Below, piece by piece: positions 12,184 through 24,604 of a DNA stretch of 64,000 nucleotides. Position numbers and translations under genes: made by a program. The first letter of the stretch is position 1; each line of letters begins with the position of its first letter. The notes below the pieces were generated by a model, which saw only the letters and a program-made list of their open reading frames with translations, was not told where the DNA came from and ran no database searches. The stretch comes from Cycas panzhihuaensis (taxonomy: Eukaryota; Cycadophyta). Where the stretch lies: the NCBI GenBank assembly GCA_023213395.1, contig CM041465.1, positions 144,033,741-144,097,740 on the forward strand, in the 5' to 3' direction.

Positions 12184-12840
12184 TAAGCAGGGGGCATGTC
12201 CCTAAAAGCCTCTTATCCCTAGAAGGAGCCAAAGAGGAATCCAGTGTACTCAGATAACTAGTTGTTTATTACGTGAGATTAGTTTCATTTGGTAAACAAC
12301 TCACTTTCTTTATGGTATATTATATAAATATGGGATATATCCTATGTTTATATAATCTATCAACAGTATGATATGAATTATATGAGTTTCCTTTTGGGAG
12401 ATTCATACCACTCCATATTCTACTTTTACAAACTTATTATCATTTGTTTTAGATGGTTTTAAGTTTATAAAAATAGAGTAAGTAAACCTTTCACCTGATC
12501 CCTTTCGATCTTCTCTTTATCTTCTTATTTTTATTATTTCTTGTAATATTTTCTTTCTTGAACTATTTTACTCTAGAACGAGTATAAACTATCATGTATA
12601 TAGTATGACAAAATTAGAAAAAAATATATAACCATAAAATTTTAAAAAAAAAAAGGAAAGAGTAAAATTGATATAATTTATTATATGTTACTTTGGATAG
12701 TCATACTAATGAATGTATCCTATGCTCAAATTTAAAATAGGAATAAGAGAGAGAAGGATTTAGAGACAAGTTTTCATACATAAGTTTTGAGAGAAAAATA
12801 TCAATATATATACATGATATCAAAAGATAAAGTACATATG
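12184..12840 (+). repeat. Possible Tat-1 polypurine tract and 3' LTR
   Basis: The string aagcagggggca (12185-12196) is followed by TGTCCCTA at 12197, the arrangement of a polypurine tract and LTR start. A TATA-like string occurs near 12326-12335. No second copy is in the window, so neither the LTR identity nor its right end can be fixed; 12840 is a guess. If the downstream antisense frame belongs to Tat-1, this would be an internal sequence instead. Confidence 0.35.
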
Positions 12841-13019
12841 TCACCCAGGTGACTTATAATACATACTAGAGGCTCACATAATACCTCTCATCATCCTCTT
12901 ATTTCCCATATAGTATATCATACACTTATCCCTCTAACTCCTAATGAGATCCCTTGAAAGCACTTGGACCTTCCCTCTCCCTCCTACTTAAAGTCTCCCC
13001 ATGTGTAGACTCTCCATAG

Positions 13020-14670
13020 GGTGGGAGGTGGTATTGCCCCTACTACACTATTGCATTAATTGATGAAGTGTATCTGGTTCCTACCTAAGCCAGTGTCATC
13101 CTCTACAGGTATTGTCTCTCCTCCTCACCTACATTGACCTCTAGCTCTCACATCCATAGCTTTGCCCTCATATCTATGTAAAGGTCCTAAGCTTAAAGTG
13201 CATAGCTATAATACTCAATATGATACCCAAGCAGCCTATGATCCACTACATTCCATGCGGGTGTAGCTTTTGATGCTAGAATATAGGGGAAGAACATCTC
13301 TAGCATCCTCTGAACCTCCCTCAAGGTCACCATCTCATCACCTTCCCAATAGAAACATGCAATCCATGATCAGTACCTTGGAAGAAAAAGCTTTCAAAAA
13401 GAAGATAAATACTATGTGATGTGAGAAATAAATCAATCAAGTCATATACTTGGTGATCCTCCTACTAGATCCATACCTAATACCTCCTCCATTAGCAATA
13501 TCTCTCCTTCCTATGGATCCTAGTAAGCCTCATAAGCAACTTCACCTTTTTCAGCTCTACTCCCTACATCCTTGCCTATCCATCTATTGATCCCAGCTCC
13601 ATGCTCTATATGGACCCTCCTCTCCCCTCTATAGGTGCTCCACCTCCTCTCCCAAGCACCTGACAACTTCCTCCTATTCCATCACTAAATGAGACACCTC
13701 CTTGTCTTGCCTCCTCTCCATCTCTACCACCTCTCTCGTTGCGTCCTCCTCTATCTCTCCCTCTCCCTCATCTGGATGCAAGAGCCTCTTTTACCGCTGC
13801 CCTTTATGTGGCATATATCTCATCATCACTCTAGATCAGTAACCCCATATATACATCCTCGATGAGCTACCTTATTGTCATCCTACTGAAGAGAGGACTG
13901 TGAGTGCTCCTCACTACAGTAGCTAGCCTGTTATGGATTTGCAACCTTATATACCACCTATTCATCCCTGAGTCCATAATTGATAACTCTCCTAGCACTC
14001 TTCCTACTCTCATAAGTAGGACATGATTATATAACCAGCACATTAGGATAAAATTGTATAAGAAACCACCTCTTCCCATCCTCTTGATCCTTGATAACTA
14101 GTAGCTAATGTTGTTAACTATGTACTACTCCCAGTTGACCTGAATCCCTTGCTCACATCGCCTTACCACTCTTGTCCATTGAGCGAGAATTCCCATGAAG
14201 TTCCAAGTCCTCACAATCCTATAGATTATGATCAGGGTGATGATCCTCCATACCACTGGGATCCCCTCTACTATCCTAATAGCCTCTACTAAAATCCTAT
14301 GCTGGTCTATCTCATCAATAAATCTAGTCAAGTATTCACTACAAGCCATCTAGGACTCCTTGTCTATCATCTAGATAAGCCAAACTCTCTTTCCATGCTA
14401 ACTAACCCCTAAGATCCTCCCCACATCTCTTAAAGTGATCTAAAGGTCCCCAATGACGCGTACCCTGAATGTGTTACATCTTGGGACCTAACAGCTAATA
14501 AAATCATGTAATATCTCGTGTTCCATGATAAGCTAGGTGGATGCACTCACCCGTGAGAGTGCATATACTCTCACAGTACCCCATCCCACCTCATTCAGAT
14601 AACTCATGAGCTCCCCAATGGCCATTCCCTTGTTCTTCTGCATCTCCACTCTCTCTAGGGCTTGCATCAT
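13020..14670 (-). pseudogene. Long antisense reading frame, unknown protein (aORF-like)
   Basis: Starting at the ATG ending at 14670, one frame can be followed for about 390 codons to near 13500 with no frameshift, only stop codons (mostly TAG or TGA). After one shift the next frame continues near 13360-13030 (GDEMVTLREVQRMLEMF and so on). The first part reads MMQALERVEMQKNKGMAIGE. A middle block reads NTFRVRVIGDL then ITLRDVGRILGV, faintly like plant mobile domain proteins. The next part is hydrophobic and aromatic. A Gly/Arg-rich stretch covers about 13620-13780. Extra antisense frames between pol and the 3' LTR are known in Tat elements. Function unknown; the plant mobile domain likeness is only a guess. 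Confidence 0.55.
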
Positions 14671-14781
14671 GCCATTTACAACCTATTAGTTTGTTGTTTC
14701 ATTTTAAAATTTTTATTTTTGGAGTTCAATTAACCAAAGGTTTAAAAGTGTGATCAAATAACTAAAAATATGATTTCATAG

Positions 14782-14875
14782 GTGAAAAACATGACTTCAC
14801 AGTAAAAAATGTGACTTCTTCTGATGGTCCCAAATGCTAAAGTCACGTTTTTCACTGACTTGTCATGTTTTTCAC
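14782..14875. repeat. Nested inverted repeat (hairpin)
   Basis: GTGAAAAACATGAC at 14782-14795 is perfectly complementary to GTCATGTTTTTCAC at 14862-14875. A second, imperfect pair lies inside it (AAAAAATGTGACTT and AAGTCACGTTTTT). The whole could fold into a hairpin of about 94 bases. Related strings occur at about 17073-17120. Role unknown. Confidence 0.7.
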
Positions 14876-15429
14876 TCATTAGTCTTATTTTTAGTATAGT
14901 GACCACAATTTTCACACTGTGTCACTATATTTTTCCTTGATAATTTTAAAAAATAAAAAATATATATGCCTCATTCACTGGGTATCTAGCTCTCTACTCC
15001 ATCTCGATGATAAAGGTCCTATAGAGCCAGTCTCCTACCAGAAAGAGCTCACAATTGCTCTAGAATAAGAGAAATCAGCCTCTATATCTCTCGCTTTCTC
15101 CTCCTCCCTTGCATAAAAATGAAACCTTTCTTATCCATTTTTTTACATATAGCGAGGTCTTTTTCTCATTTTTTCCTAGCAAAATTCTCCTCAAGACTTA
15201 TAGAATCTATCAAAGCAAAATATATCCTCTTTTAATCATTATTCTCATCAAATTATCAGCGAATATCTAAGAATATATATATTTACTTTGGTAAAGTCCA
15301 ATTATTATTTTATTAAATAATTCTCATCTTTAGAGCTCATTTCCCCTTTGGAGATATGATTTATTACACAGTTGCTACTCTACATGTTAATCTTTGATGT
15401 TTATCACCAAAGGAACCATACTTGGATCC

Positions 15430-15905
15430 CTTGTTCACTTGTTAATGAGTCTAAACTATGATAAGAACTATACTCCAAGCCCTCATTTGCCTATTAATGA
15501 GTCTAAACTACGACAGGAACTATAATCCAAGCCTTTTTCTACCTGTTAATAAGTCTAAACTATAACAAGAACTATACTCTAAGCCTTTTTCCAAGTATTA
15601 ATAAGTCTAAACTATGATAGGAACTATGCTCTAAGCTTGCTTTTACTTGTTGAGCTTGCTTTTACTTGTTGAGCTTACTTTTACTTATTGGTGAGATTAA
15701 ACTATGATAGGATCGATGCTCCAAGGCCCTTCTATGTGTTAATGAGCTTAAACTATAATAGGGAAGCCTCCGAAAATGATTGTTAATGAGGATAAACTAT
15801 GATAATCAACCTTCAAAAGCCCTCACCCCATTAATGAGGCTAAACTATAATGGGTTTGCTCCGAAAAATCACCTGTTAATGAGCTAGTAAACTATGGCAA
15901 TCTAT
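15430..15905. repeat. 52-bp tandem array
   Basis: The core TTAATGAGTCTAAACTATGA recurs at 15442, 15494, 15546 and 15598, an exact 52-bp period. Further degenerate units with changed spacing follow to about 15900 (TTAATGAG, then TAAACTAT). About nine copies are visible. It lies immediately before two other arrays and downstream of the antisense frame. Such arrays are typical of the region before the 3' LTR of Tat/Ogre-type elements. Confidence 0.8.
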
Positions 15906-15981
15906 CCTTTTTGCTCCAGCAAAAAGATTTCCCTCTGATGTGTGGTTAAAGAGAGATAAACTATAACCCATTATACATTAG

Positions 15982-16085
15982 AGTCCCATCCAGTTCATGG
16001 GTGTTTGATGGTAAAGTCTCATCCAGTTTATGGGTATGTCATATGATAATAAGTCCCATCTAGTTTGTGGGTACAAGGTAGGTTT
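15982..16085. repeat. Short tandem array, 33-37 bp period
   Basis: Three copies of AGTCCCATCCAGTTCATGGG and variants start at 15982, 16015 and 16052. The repeat unit differs from both neighbouring arrays, although the GTGGGTA ending resembles the next one. Confidence 0.65.
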
Positions 16086-16098
16086 TCAATGATGTTAA

Positions 16099-16400
16099 GT
16101 ACCCAGTCTTTTTGGGTAAATTCCTAGTATTGATTGATACCCAGTCTTTTCAAGTAGGTTCTTGATGTTGATTGGTACCCAATCCTTTTGGATAAGTTCT
16201 TGATATTGATAGATACCTAATCCTTTTAGGTAAGTTCCTGATATTGATAGATACCCAATCCTTTTGGGTAGGATTTTAGTGATGTCAGATACCTAGTCCT
16301 TTTGGGTAAATTCATGGCAATCAGGTGCCAAGTCCTTTTAGGTAAGATGTGTAAATAATGGCCTTTTAGTGTTAGATACCCAAACTTTTTAAGTAGATTT
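16099..16400. repeat. 38-bp tandem array
   Basis: The core TACCCAATCCTTTTGGGTA and its variants start at 16100, 16138, 16176, 16214, 16252 and 16290, a steady 38-bp period. More degenerate units follow at 16326 and near 16376. Each unit holds a small inverted repeat (TACCCA and TGGGTA), so each could fold. The minus-strand frame at 16226-16450 is only the translation of these repeats. Confidence 0.8.
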
Positions 16401-16450
16401 ACTAGTAAAGAGTTTCTTTTAGTCTTGTTATCATATAGATTTTGTTTCAT

Positions 16451-19400
16451 GTTAAGTCATAGAGTTACGTCACCTCATCATTCTTGTATTTCATTTGGTT
16501 CCCATCACTCTTACCAGAATGATGATTACTTGTATCATTACCACCTCTCACCATCTTATCTCCCTCTTTAGAATACGAACTTCAGGTGTCAAGGGTGCAA
16601 ATGTTTCACCAAAACTTAGACATTCAATTTGTATTTGACTTGTATTAGTAAGTCTTGACATGTTTATGTATGGTTTTATAGAAGATGAATGATGGATTTT
16701 CTTTATTATAACTTAGGCCATGTTTTGATGAAAGGATGTATGAATTTGATTTAATAAAGTATAATGAATGATGGTATGACTTGTATTTTTACTATCATCC
16801 ACTAATGACTTAAACTATGGCACTAAAGTTTTCCTTCATAATCAATTCAACCTCATACCTCCTTCAAAATTTATTATTTTTACATTTTTTTCTTTGATTT
16901 CACCTAATTTTATGGTTTCTTATTATTTTTGGGCTTGTGTTTAATGCTTTTCACCTTGTTCTAGACTTATTTATTTATAAAGTCATTCTTGTATTTCAAT
17001 TTTATTTAATATCAAATTTTAACTTTTTTGAATAAATTTTCACCTCCATGTTTATCATGTTTTTGGCACTACCAAAAATGTGACTGGTCATACTTTTAGT
17101 GTAAAGTCATATTTTTATAGGTTGAAAAATATCACTGGTCCATTTTTTACTGTCATGTATACAAAACTCAGCCAGCGTGCCAAAATTTTATATGCTACCA
17201 CCCATATTTGGTAGGATTTGATCTCTTTGATGCCTAGAAATTATATCGAGTTTTGTGTGATTCATTGTTGAAATGTAAGGTGTGATTTAGCTCAAGTTTG
17301 TGTGGATTTTTAAGTTTTCTTGGAGATTTTTTTAGATTGTTACTGTGAGACTGAAAGTTAGATTTTGAAAAGACATGTGGGTGAAATCATGGAAGATTTT
17401 TTATGTTGTGTTGCTAATACTCAAATGTTGGTGGTCTGAGATTTAATCTTTTGGACTTTTATCAAGGTTTCATGCTTCAAATTTCTTCTAATTAAGGTCT
17501 TTCTTATTGAGTTTCTATCTTATTCACAGTACTTTGAAGGTTTTCTTTTGCTCATAAGTTACTCTTTTCTATGTCTGATTATTACATTGATATTGTATCC
17601 ATTTTGAGCTCTAAAATATACACTGAAAGGCTAGCTGCTTATGGGGTTCCTTAAGGGTTAGACTAGGGTGGAGCATGGTCATCTCTCCACTATTTATCTA
17701 GCTATCCCTTCCCGCTCTTTTATGGCAATTATATTTTAGTCAGTTTGCCACTCTTTTTTGCATTGTTGGCTTGTAGTTTAGCCCCCTTTAGTTGTTATTT
17801 TTCTTCTTTGATTTACTTTAAAGAAAAGTTTATGAAAGAAAATTGATTAGCTGAAAAGAAAACTATCATCCTAAGGCATTTACTATAATTGAAAAGAAAT
17901 TTTATTCTCATAATCTTATGGTTTCATTGATTTTTACTTTCAAGTTTGTCTTTTTTAATCTTTTAAAAGGAAAATTAGGAATATTGAGAAGTGAAAACAT
18001 TTCTAATTTTTTAAAATTTTATAAGGGTTCAAGGATCCCTTTAGAGCTTTTACTACTTTAATTGTGATAGAACCATCAAAACTAATTTTTCATGTAAAAG
18101 TTGTGGTTTATATGTATAATTTGTCTGTCATCTCATAGGCCTGAAAATCATTAGAAAACTATAGCAATACCTTCTAAAAAATTTCTTTTCTTTTTGCATC
18201 ACTCTTCATCTTTTTTTTTCAAAGAATTAGTTTCATGCATGAAAGATAAAGTATGTTGATTAGTTTTGCCTGTTATTAATCTCTTTGGAAAACTTATACA
18301 AAGATCATATAGTGTGTTTTAACTTTTGATAGCATCATTCCTTTTGCAATGAAGTGTGCATATTGCATATAGGAAGATCATTTCATATTTACATGTGCAT
18401 CTTTCATTTTCAAAACAAAAAAAAGACATAAAAACTTATATGCATTATTTTTTTTATTTGTTTACTTTTAATTATTAAAAATAAATAAAAATAAATATAT
18501 ATATAGGTTTGGTCTTTTAGTCTCATTGATTGCCTAGATTTATCTTGCTTTCTTTGTCTTGTTTCTTTGTTGATATTATATCAAGACCTAAAAAAAAAAA
18601 AGGAAATGAAAGTAAAAAGAAAAGAAGAACAAAACCCAAAGGAACAAACCACTTTTCCATTGGCTTACCCTCTCCTACATCCAAGTAGAACCCAAAAGGT
18701 TAAAAAGATTATGTGAGAGGAGTCCTTAGGAAGGACATTAAGGATATTATTAGTGTAGTTCTAAATTTAGAACTCCTTCACCCAATTTTGTAGGTTAGTA
18801 GATTCTACTACCCCATTTCATCTCCATAACTTTCGCCATATTCATTCACATCTTATTAGACAAAACTACTAAGCAAAAACTCCTTCTTAGGAGTTAGGTA
18901 AAGATGGTCCCTTAGGTCTTCTTGAACTCTATATCTCCCCATTTTAATCGAAACAAGAATTGAGAGATATTTAGTGTAGGTCCTTCCAAGAATCTACACC
19001 ATGTTCTTTTTAAGTGATAGAGGTGGATCTTCATAGAGCAAAGTCTATCAAAAAAGAGCACCCTAACTCTATATCTTTCCTTTAAGTTACTTTCATTAGT
19101 TTCTTTACTTTCATTTTTTATAAAAGGAACCTTGTATATAAACAAGACCACTTCTAAAATCAATTTAAACTCATAACATTAGAAAAGATAGTTCTCAAAT
19201 TTATAAGAAAACTCTTTTAGCCTTACAAGGAGAATGGTTAAGACCCCTAAAGTTACTACCCCACACACATCTTTGGTATTCCTTGAATTCTACAAATTTT
19301 AGAGGAAACCATTGGTTATAAGGTATATTTAGTAGTAGGATGAGATGGGAAACTTATCTTTTAGTGTTTGGAGACTAGGCTAGACTCAAATGAGATGAGT

Positions 19401-19640
19401 ACATTGGTTGTAGTTCTCAGCTAGATATATTGTTAGGCATAAGTCTAATTCAAGTCGACTAATAAATCAAGGGGCTTTTGGGCCTTATTTATAGCCCACA
19501 TACTTAGGTATATCGAGCCTTGAGCTCACATACTAATATATAGGGTTCATGGTTTACCACTTATAGATAGGCATCACTAAACAGGATAGTAGTTAGGAGC
19601 TTCCTTGGAGATCTATAAACATAAAATTCTAGAATAGTAT
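16451..19640. other. Unassigned A/T-rich sequence
   Basis: I see no gene, LTR pair or coding motif. It contains a hairpin-like string near 17073-17120 related to that at 14782, an A-rich block at 18585-18650, and a minus-strand frame of 83 codons at 18912-19163 that I do not recognise. It may hold the LTR of the element to the left, the 5' LTR and leader of copia-2, or both; none could be delimited. Confidence 0.4.
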
Positions 19641-19689
19641 CCCCTTAGGTAGATAAATAATCAAAAACTAAAGAATACTTCAAAATAGC

Positions 19690-20890
19690 AGCCGAAATAC
19701 TTCTATTTAACACTATCAAATTTAATGGCCTAAACAATTTCTTATCTTGGAAGAAACAAGTGAAGGACCTTCTTATCATGAATGATTAATGGAATTATAT
19801 GAATGGTGATATTCCCGTACCAAAACCTACTTAAGATTCTAAGGATCCCACCATTATCATTCCACCTAATCCAATTCTCTTAGACAACTTTAAAATTAAG
19901 GATATTATAGTCTTATCCTTCATCCACTTGGATGTAGAAGATCAAATGGATCAAAATATAGAAACCATCCAAACTTCTCATGAAGCTTGGAGTACCTTAT
20001 GCTTCCTCTATGAGAGGAAAAATGAGTCAAGATCTTTAACCTTAAAGGCACACTTGTTTAGAATACCTTTTACTAGAAATATCATCACTCACTTAACTAA
20101 GTCAAAATAATAAGAAACCAACTTATAATTCTTGGTGAACCTCCCTTAGATCATAATCTAGAGTCTAGCATCCTTAATATCCTTCCTATAGAATACACTA
20201 GCTTTGTGTCTAAACTTCATAATAACTATACAAAAATAGACTTCATCATATTTGAAGGACTTTTACTAAGAGACGAGAGCATCCTCAATCACTAAGGAGT
20301 AATACTTACCTCTAACTTGGCCCCAGCATTTATCACTTGGAATTCAAAAAGGAATAAGACTATTCAACAGCCAACTCAGTGGCCAAATCATCTACAAACT
20401 CTTGGTCAATAACTTGACTCCTTAGATATGTCACTAGAGATAAGTCAACTGCTAACCCAATAGCAACCATAACAAGTTGGTACTTTCTCTGAATAAGTTA
20501 AATATTCGTAGCAGTCTCATCAACCACATCAATCTTAACCATAAAGGAATCAATAGTATAGACCAAATGTCACCTATATATACTATGGGAAAAATAACCA
20601 TCTAGTTGTTTAATGTAGGAGAAGACAAGTTAACCTTCATATGCTATAAAATCAATGGGGATAACTATATAGACCTAACTATTAACTAGGAGGTCATAGC
20701 TATCATCAAGGAGAACCTAGCTTCTAATAAGGTGGACCCATTTTTTAACGAGGAGGCCTATGCCTTCAACAAAGAACCCCTTATTTATAAAAGGGAGGCC
20801 TCATCCTTCAATAAAGAGCCCCTTATTTCCAATAAATAGGCCCCATTCCTTAATAAAGAGGCTTAATTCCTTAATAAAAGGCCCTATTTC
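19690..20890 (+). pseudogene. copia-2 gag remnant
   Basis: The start reads IKFNGLNNFLSWKKQVKDLL, the classic copia gag opening (F-N-G, then W). A later block reads MDQNIETIQTSHEAWSTLCF (19943-20002). A much altered zinc knuckle lies near 20640-20680 (C-Y-K, then Y-I-D-L), followed by degenerate peptide repeats of the type AxxFNKEPL at about 20750-20885. Many stops and shifts. Confidence 0.7.
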
Positions 20891-21109
20891 TCTACAAGAA
20901 TGGCCATCATACTAGAAACCAAGCTAATTCTACCAACAGTATTGGAATCAAAGACAAAATTAGAACCAACATCAACAAAGGCAGTAGTTTCCACTTAAAA
21001 ATCCAAGGAACAACTGCAACTTTTAATAAGGAAGCAATGTGGAACGCACTTAATATCCCTCCTCTCAAATTTATTCTTTGCAGCTTTGTCATCTCAACAA
21101 AGTGATAAT

Positions 21110-22828
21110 TCTTAGTTATTTAATTCAAGTGCTATATGCTATATGACTAGCACAGAATACATGCTAGAAGAAACCTATCTAATCAATGCTTAAATAGTCA
21201 TATTTGGAGATAATCTTACCTATGATGTGACTAAAATTAGAAGGGCTCTAGTTGATTTAAAGGATTCTAAAATCTAACACCACATCAATGATGTATTCTT
21301 AGTTTTAGGCATGAAGATAAACCTACTCTCTGTTAGTCATATTAACAAGTAGAACTTAGATGTCCTCTTCATTCAAGGTATCTATACTATCATTGATCAT
21401 GCTATTGGATAACTTATGGCAATAAGACATGAAGATAATGGCTTATATAAGCTTAATGGAGTTTCCCTCACTACTAATCCACCAAAAGAATCCTATTCAA
21501 TGGCTTAAAATGTCCAATTTGATAAGGGGAAGAAATCATAGAAGAAGGCCTATCTCTTATCCAAGAACAAGATGATTGCTCCCATTCTGATGAAAAAACT
21601 ACCTCAAATAGTGCCAAAGACCACCCATGGCACTAATGCCTTGGTCACCTAAACATGTAGAGTTTAAATCTCATGTCTAGGCTTCATATGGTGTATGGAC
21701 TTCTTAAGATCAAGAGAAACAAATACATTTGTGAGGCATACCTAGTGGGGAAATAACAAAGAGAAAATTTTCCACCTAAGAATGTATGGAGAGCCTCTGA
21801 ACCATTAGAATTGGTCCACTTAGATATTTGTGGGCCCATGTCAGTTTAATCTCTCAATGGTAGCCTATTTTTCATAATACTTATAGATGATTATTCTAGG
21901 AAAGTATGGGTCTACTTCCTAAGAAATAAGTACCAAGCCCTTGATAAATTCAAGAAATTTAAAGTTGATCTAGAGAATGAAAGTGGTATGAGTATTAAGA
22001 CCCTTAGATCTAACAATGCAGAGGAATATATATCAAACTAGTTCACTAATTTCTACAAATAATATGGCATAAAATACTAATTTTTAGCACCTTGTACACC
22101 TTAATAAAATGGTGTATCCAAGAGAATGAATCAAATATTAGTGAATAAAGCAAAATCCATGTTAAGTGGTGTCAATATTACTATAATATTTTGGGTTGAT
22201 GCTATTATAACTACTACCTATCTAATAAACATAAGTCTCATTATTGTAATCAAGAACGTCACTCTTGAGGAGGCTTGGTCAAGACTCAAACCAATAATTA
22301 TTCACTTAAACACCTTTGGATGAAAAACCTACAAACTTATTCCTAAGGAGAATAGGAAGAAGCTAAATGAAAAAATCCTTAAGTATATATTCCTTTGCTA
22401 TATACCTAGTTGTAAAGCCTACAAGGTATTTGACATTATTACAAACCATGTTTGCACTACTTAGGATGTAATATTTATTGAAGATACTTAGGACCTAGAT
22501 CCCATACAACTTTAGTTTATTGTATAAGATTATATTTATGTACCTAAAGTACCTCTTGCACTAATTCTAGAGCCATTGACACCTACATCATCCTACACAC
22601 TAGGTTCAGCTTTAACTCTAGTAACCTCAACATCTACATTAAATGCAAGCATCTCCATGCCACACATTTTAGTTGATGACCTTTAGGTCGAAGCCACTAG
22701 TATTTAACCACCTCTTAAGTGGGTCCCACAATTTCTAAAGGATGATCCTCCTAATCCCACACTACCAAAAGAGTGTAAAAAATGAGACATTCTACCAACT
22801 TTACCCTAATGGCATGTGTCTTAGAAAT
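21110..22828 (+). pseudogene. copia-2 protease, integrase and RT start
   Basis: The protease motif reads FNSSAICYMT, with the catalytic Asp changed to Asn and the conserved His to Tyr. GAG-pre-integrase remains lie near 21620-21760. The integrase core reads EPLELVHLDICGPMS, then FIILIDDYSRKVWVYF; the second catalytic motif is LRSNNAEEY, Asp to Asn. The motif normally TPQQNG has both Gln codons as TAA (22100-22105). The segment EAWSRLKPIIIHLNTFG and the block after it complete the integrase. The RT linker reaches the insertion at 22829. Confidence 0.75.
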
Positions 22829-23050
22829 TGGTATATGACTAATCTTTTAAGATAGAGAAATATGGAGAGGAATAGAAGAAATAAGATAAAGAAGAAGGTA
22901 GGGGTTCTAAAGAATATCATAGCATATCTCTTTTTATAATAGAGTGGGGTATATATAACACTCACCCCATCATTATTATATTCCTAACTTTATGTCAAAC
23001 AATCATATACTTCCTTATCCTTAAGCCTCATATGGTAAAGGGTCATAACA
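22829..23050 (-). repeat. 3' LTR of 2.0-kb non-autonomous element
   Basis: The left copy runs from TGGTATATGAC to GGTCATAACA. It matches 24617-24827 plus 31899-31906 closely over its whole length, for example the shared stretch around 22925-22945 (AGTGGGGTATATATAACACT). In element orientation it begins TGTTATGACC after the polypurine tract. Confidence 0.87.
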
Positions 23051-23066
23051 TGCCCTCCCCCCTAAG
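23051..23066 (-). promoter_or_regulatory. Polypurine tract of 2.0-kb element
   Basis: On the minus strand the sequence is taggggggagggca, directly followed by the LTR start TGTTATGACC. This sets the element's orientation. Confidence 0.75.
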
Positions 23067-24604
23067 ATGCTTCACCCTCGAAGCATTCTGATACATAGAT
23101 ATATATGGCCACCTCCTACTACTAGTATCTAACCAATAGTTCCATTAAAGGTTATTTGAAAATGTGTGCATAGAATAGGGATATATCTATTCCAAGTAGA
23201 TCTTTATATGCCTGAAACCTTTATGACCTTAAAACCTTAAGCTTGACTAATGTGCTTACTTGGGGTACTTAACTTGTGAGGGCTTTGTATACTAAGTGCA
23301 TTGATGTTGAGTCTTTTGATAATATGGGTGTTGATAAGGTCCCACTTTGGTATGTCTTTGAAATTTTAATGAGTGACACTCTTTCTTTTCCTTGGTTATA
23401 ACTCGTATTATAGGATGGCAAATTGCTTCTACTGAATTACTATAATACTTGGTTTCTCCCCCATTATTCTTCTATTTTTCTTTCCTTTATGGAGTGGGGA
23501 GAATTCCTTGTTCCACTTTTTTATTAAACTTCTCAAGAATTTGATGAGATTCTTATTTATCCTGCTCAAGGCTTTGAATCTTTTCCCACCAAGAAGAATC
23601 ATATTTTAAACAAATAGTGAATTCTAGCCATAAAGATGAACTAAATTGACTAGTTATGCTATATCACTCCTTAAACTAAAGGCAGGTGTCTTCTTATAGA
23701 TATAATAATGTTATTTTAGTCATCTCTTTATTGTTCACATATTCATCATCAAGTGATTTTAAATATGTAGACATATCATTAACTCAATCTTTTGTAGAAA
23801 GAGTTCTATATACATTAAATGTGTAAGTTATAGGCCTTTTTATAGCCATGATAATGTGAATGTGGGAGAGACTAGATGGTGTCTATAGTTAGTTATCCCC
23901 TAATTTTAATACAAAGATAAATATTAGGCCTTAAGAGCAATGGTTTTATGACTAAAGTCTAAAAGGCTAAGAAAGTACAATATGAAACTTTTAATTTTAA
24001 AATTTTATTTTTTTAAAAATATGGCTAAAAAATACATAAAATATAGATTGAAATTATGGACTCTAAAATACGATTCTAACTATTTAGACATAATCAAATT
24101 CTGATATCTAGATCAAAAGTTATGACCTTTTGAAAAAATTTTCTATTAGGGTTTTTAGTAATTGTAATAGTACTTACTAGTAAAATATGAATAATATTCT
24201 ACTCTAACATATGATTAACTTCAAACTACTTCCATTAGAAAGTAAATTTAAAAATTCATAGAATTAAAAAAAATATGATGTCATTTGGACACATGTAGCT
24301 CAAACTATGGCTCTTTGAAGTTGAGGTTGTAGATTTATCCCAAAAATATAGTGATGGAAAAATAAGCCAAAATTAAATCTAGTATAATTTCTATAACTTT
24401 TTGCCAAATTTATCATTATGATGACTCAAAATTTATGGATCAAGATTTTTTGTCTCAAATTCTCTATTTATTATTTTAAAGTCTTTCATTTTTTTGCTCT
24501 TAACAAGTAGAACTTCCATATGCCAAAACCCTTGAAAAAAATTGGCTCTATTTTAGCATTTATAGCAAAATAGATACATATCTCTTGTATAGATTAGAAA
24601 TAAC
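23067..24604 (-). other. Non-coding internal region of 2.0-kb element
   Basis: About 1.54 kb of A/T-rich sequence with no frame above 60 codons and no gag, protease, RT or integrase motif on either strand. Confidence 0.7.

Larger units (their letters stand above)
4953..12196 (+). mobile_element. Tat-like Ty3/gypsy retrotransposon Tat-1, 5'-truncated
   Basis: Gag, protease, RT, RNase H, integrase and a second RNase H domain can be followed in this order on the plus strand. The protease motif and the degenerate first RNase H resemble the plant Tat lineage. No 5' LTR or primer site is present. The left edge abuts the copia-1 LTR, which suggests that copia-1 inserted into gag. A polypurine-like string ends at 12196 and may mark the 3' LTR, but see the downstream antisense frame and tandem arrays, which could mean that the element continues to about 16.5 kb or further. 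Coding is heavily broken. Confidence 0.75.

Noticed and set aside
4953-12196. Integrated plant pararetrovirus
   Set aside because: An integrase is present, and the protease and RT blocks are of gypsy type. No movement protein or viral coat motif is seen.
15430-16400. CRISPR array
   Set aside because: The units are contiguous tandem repeats without unique spacers, in a plant retrotransposon setting.
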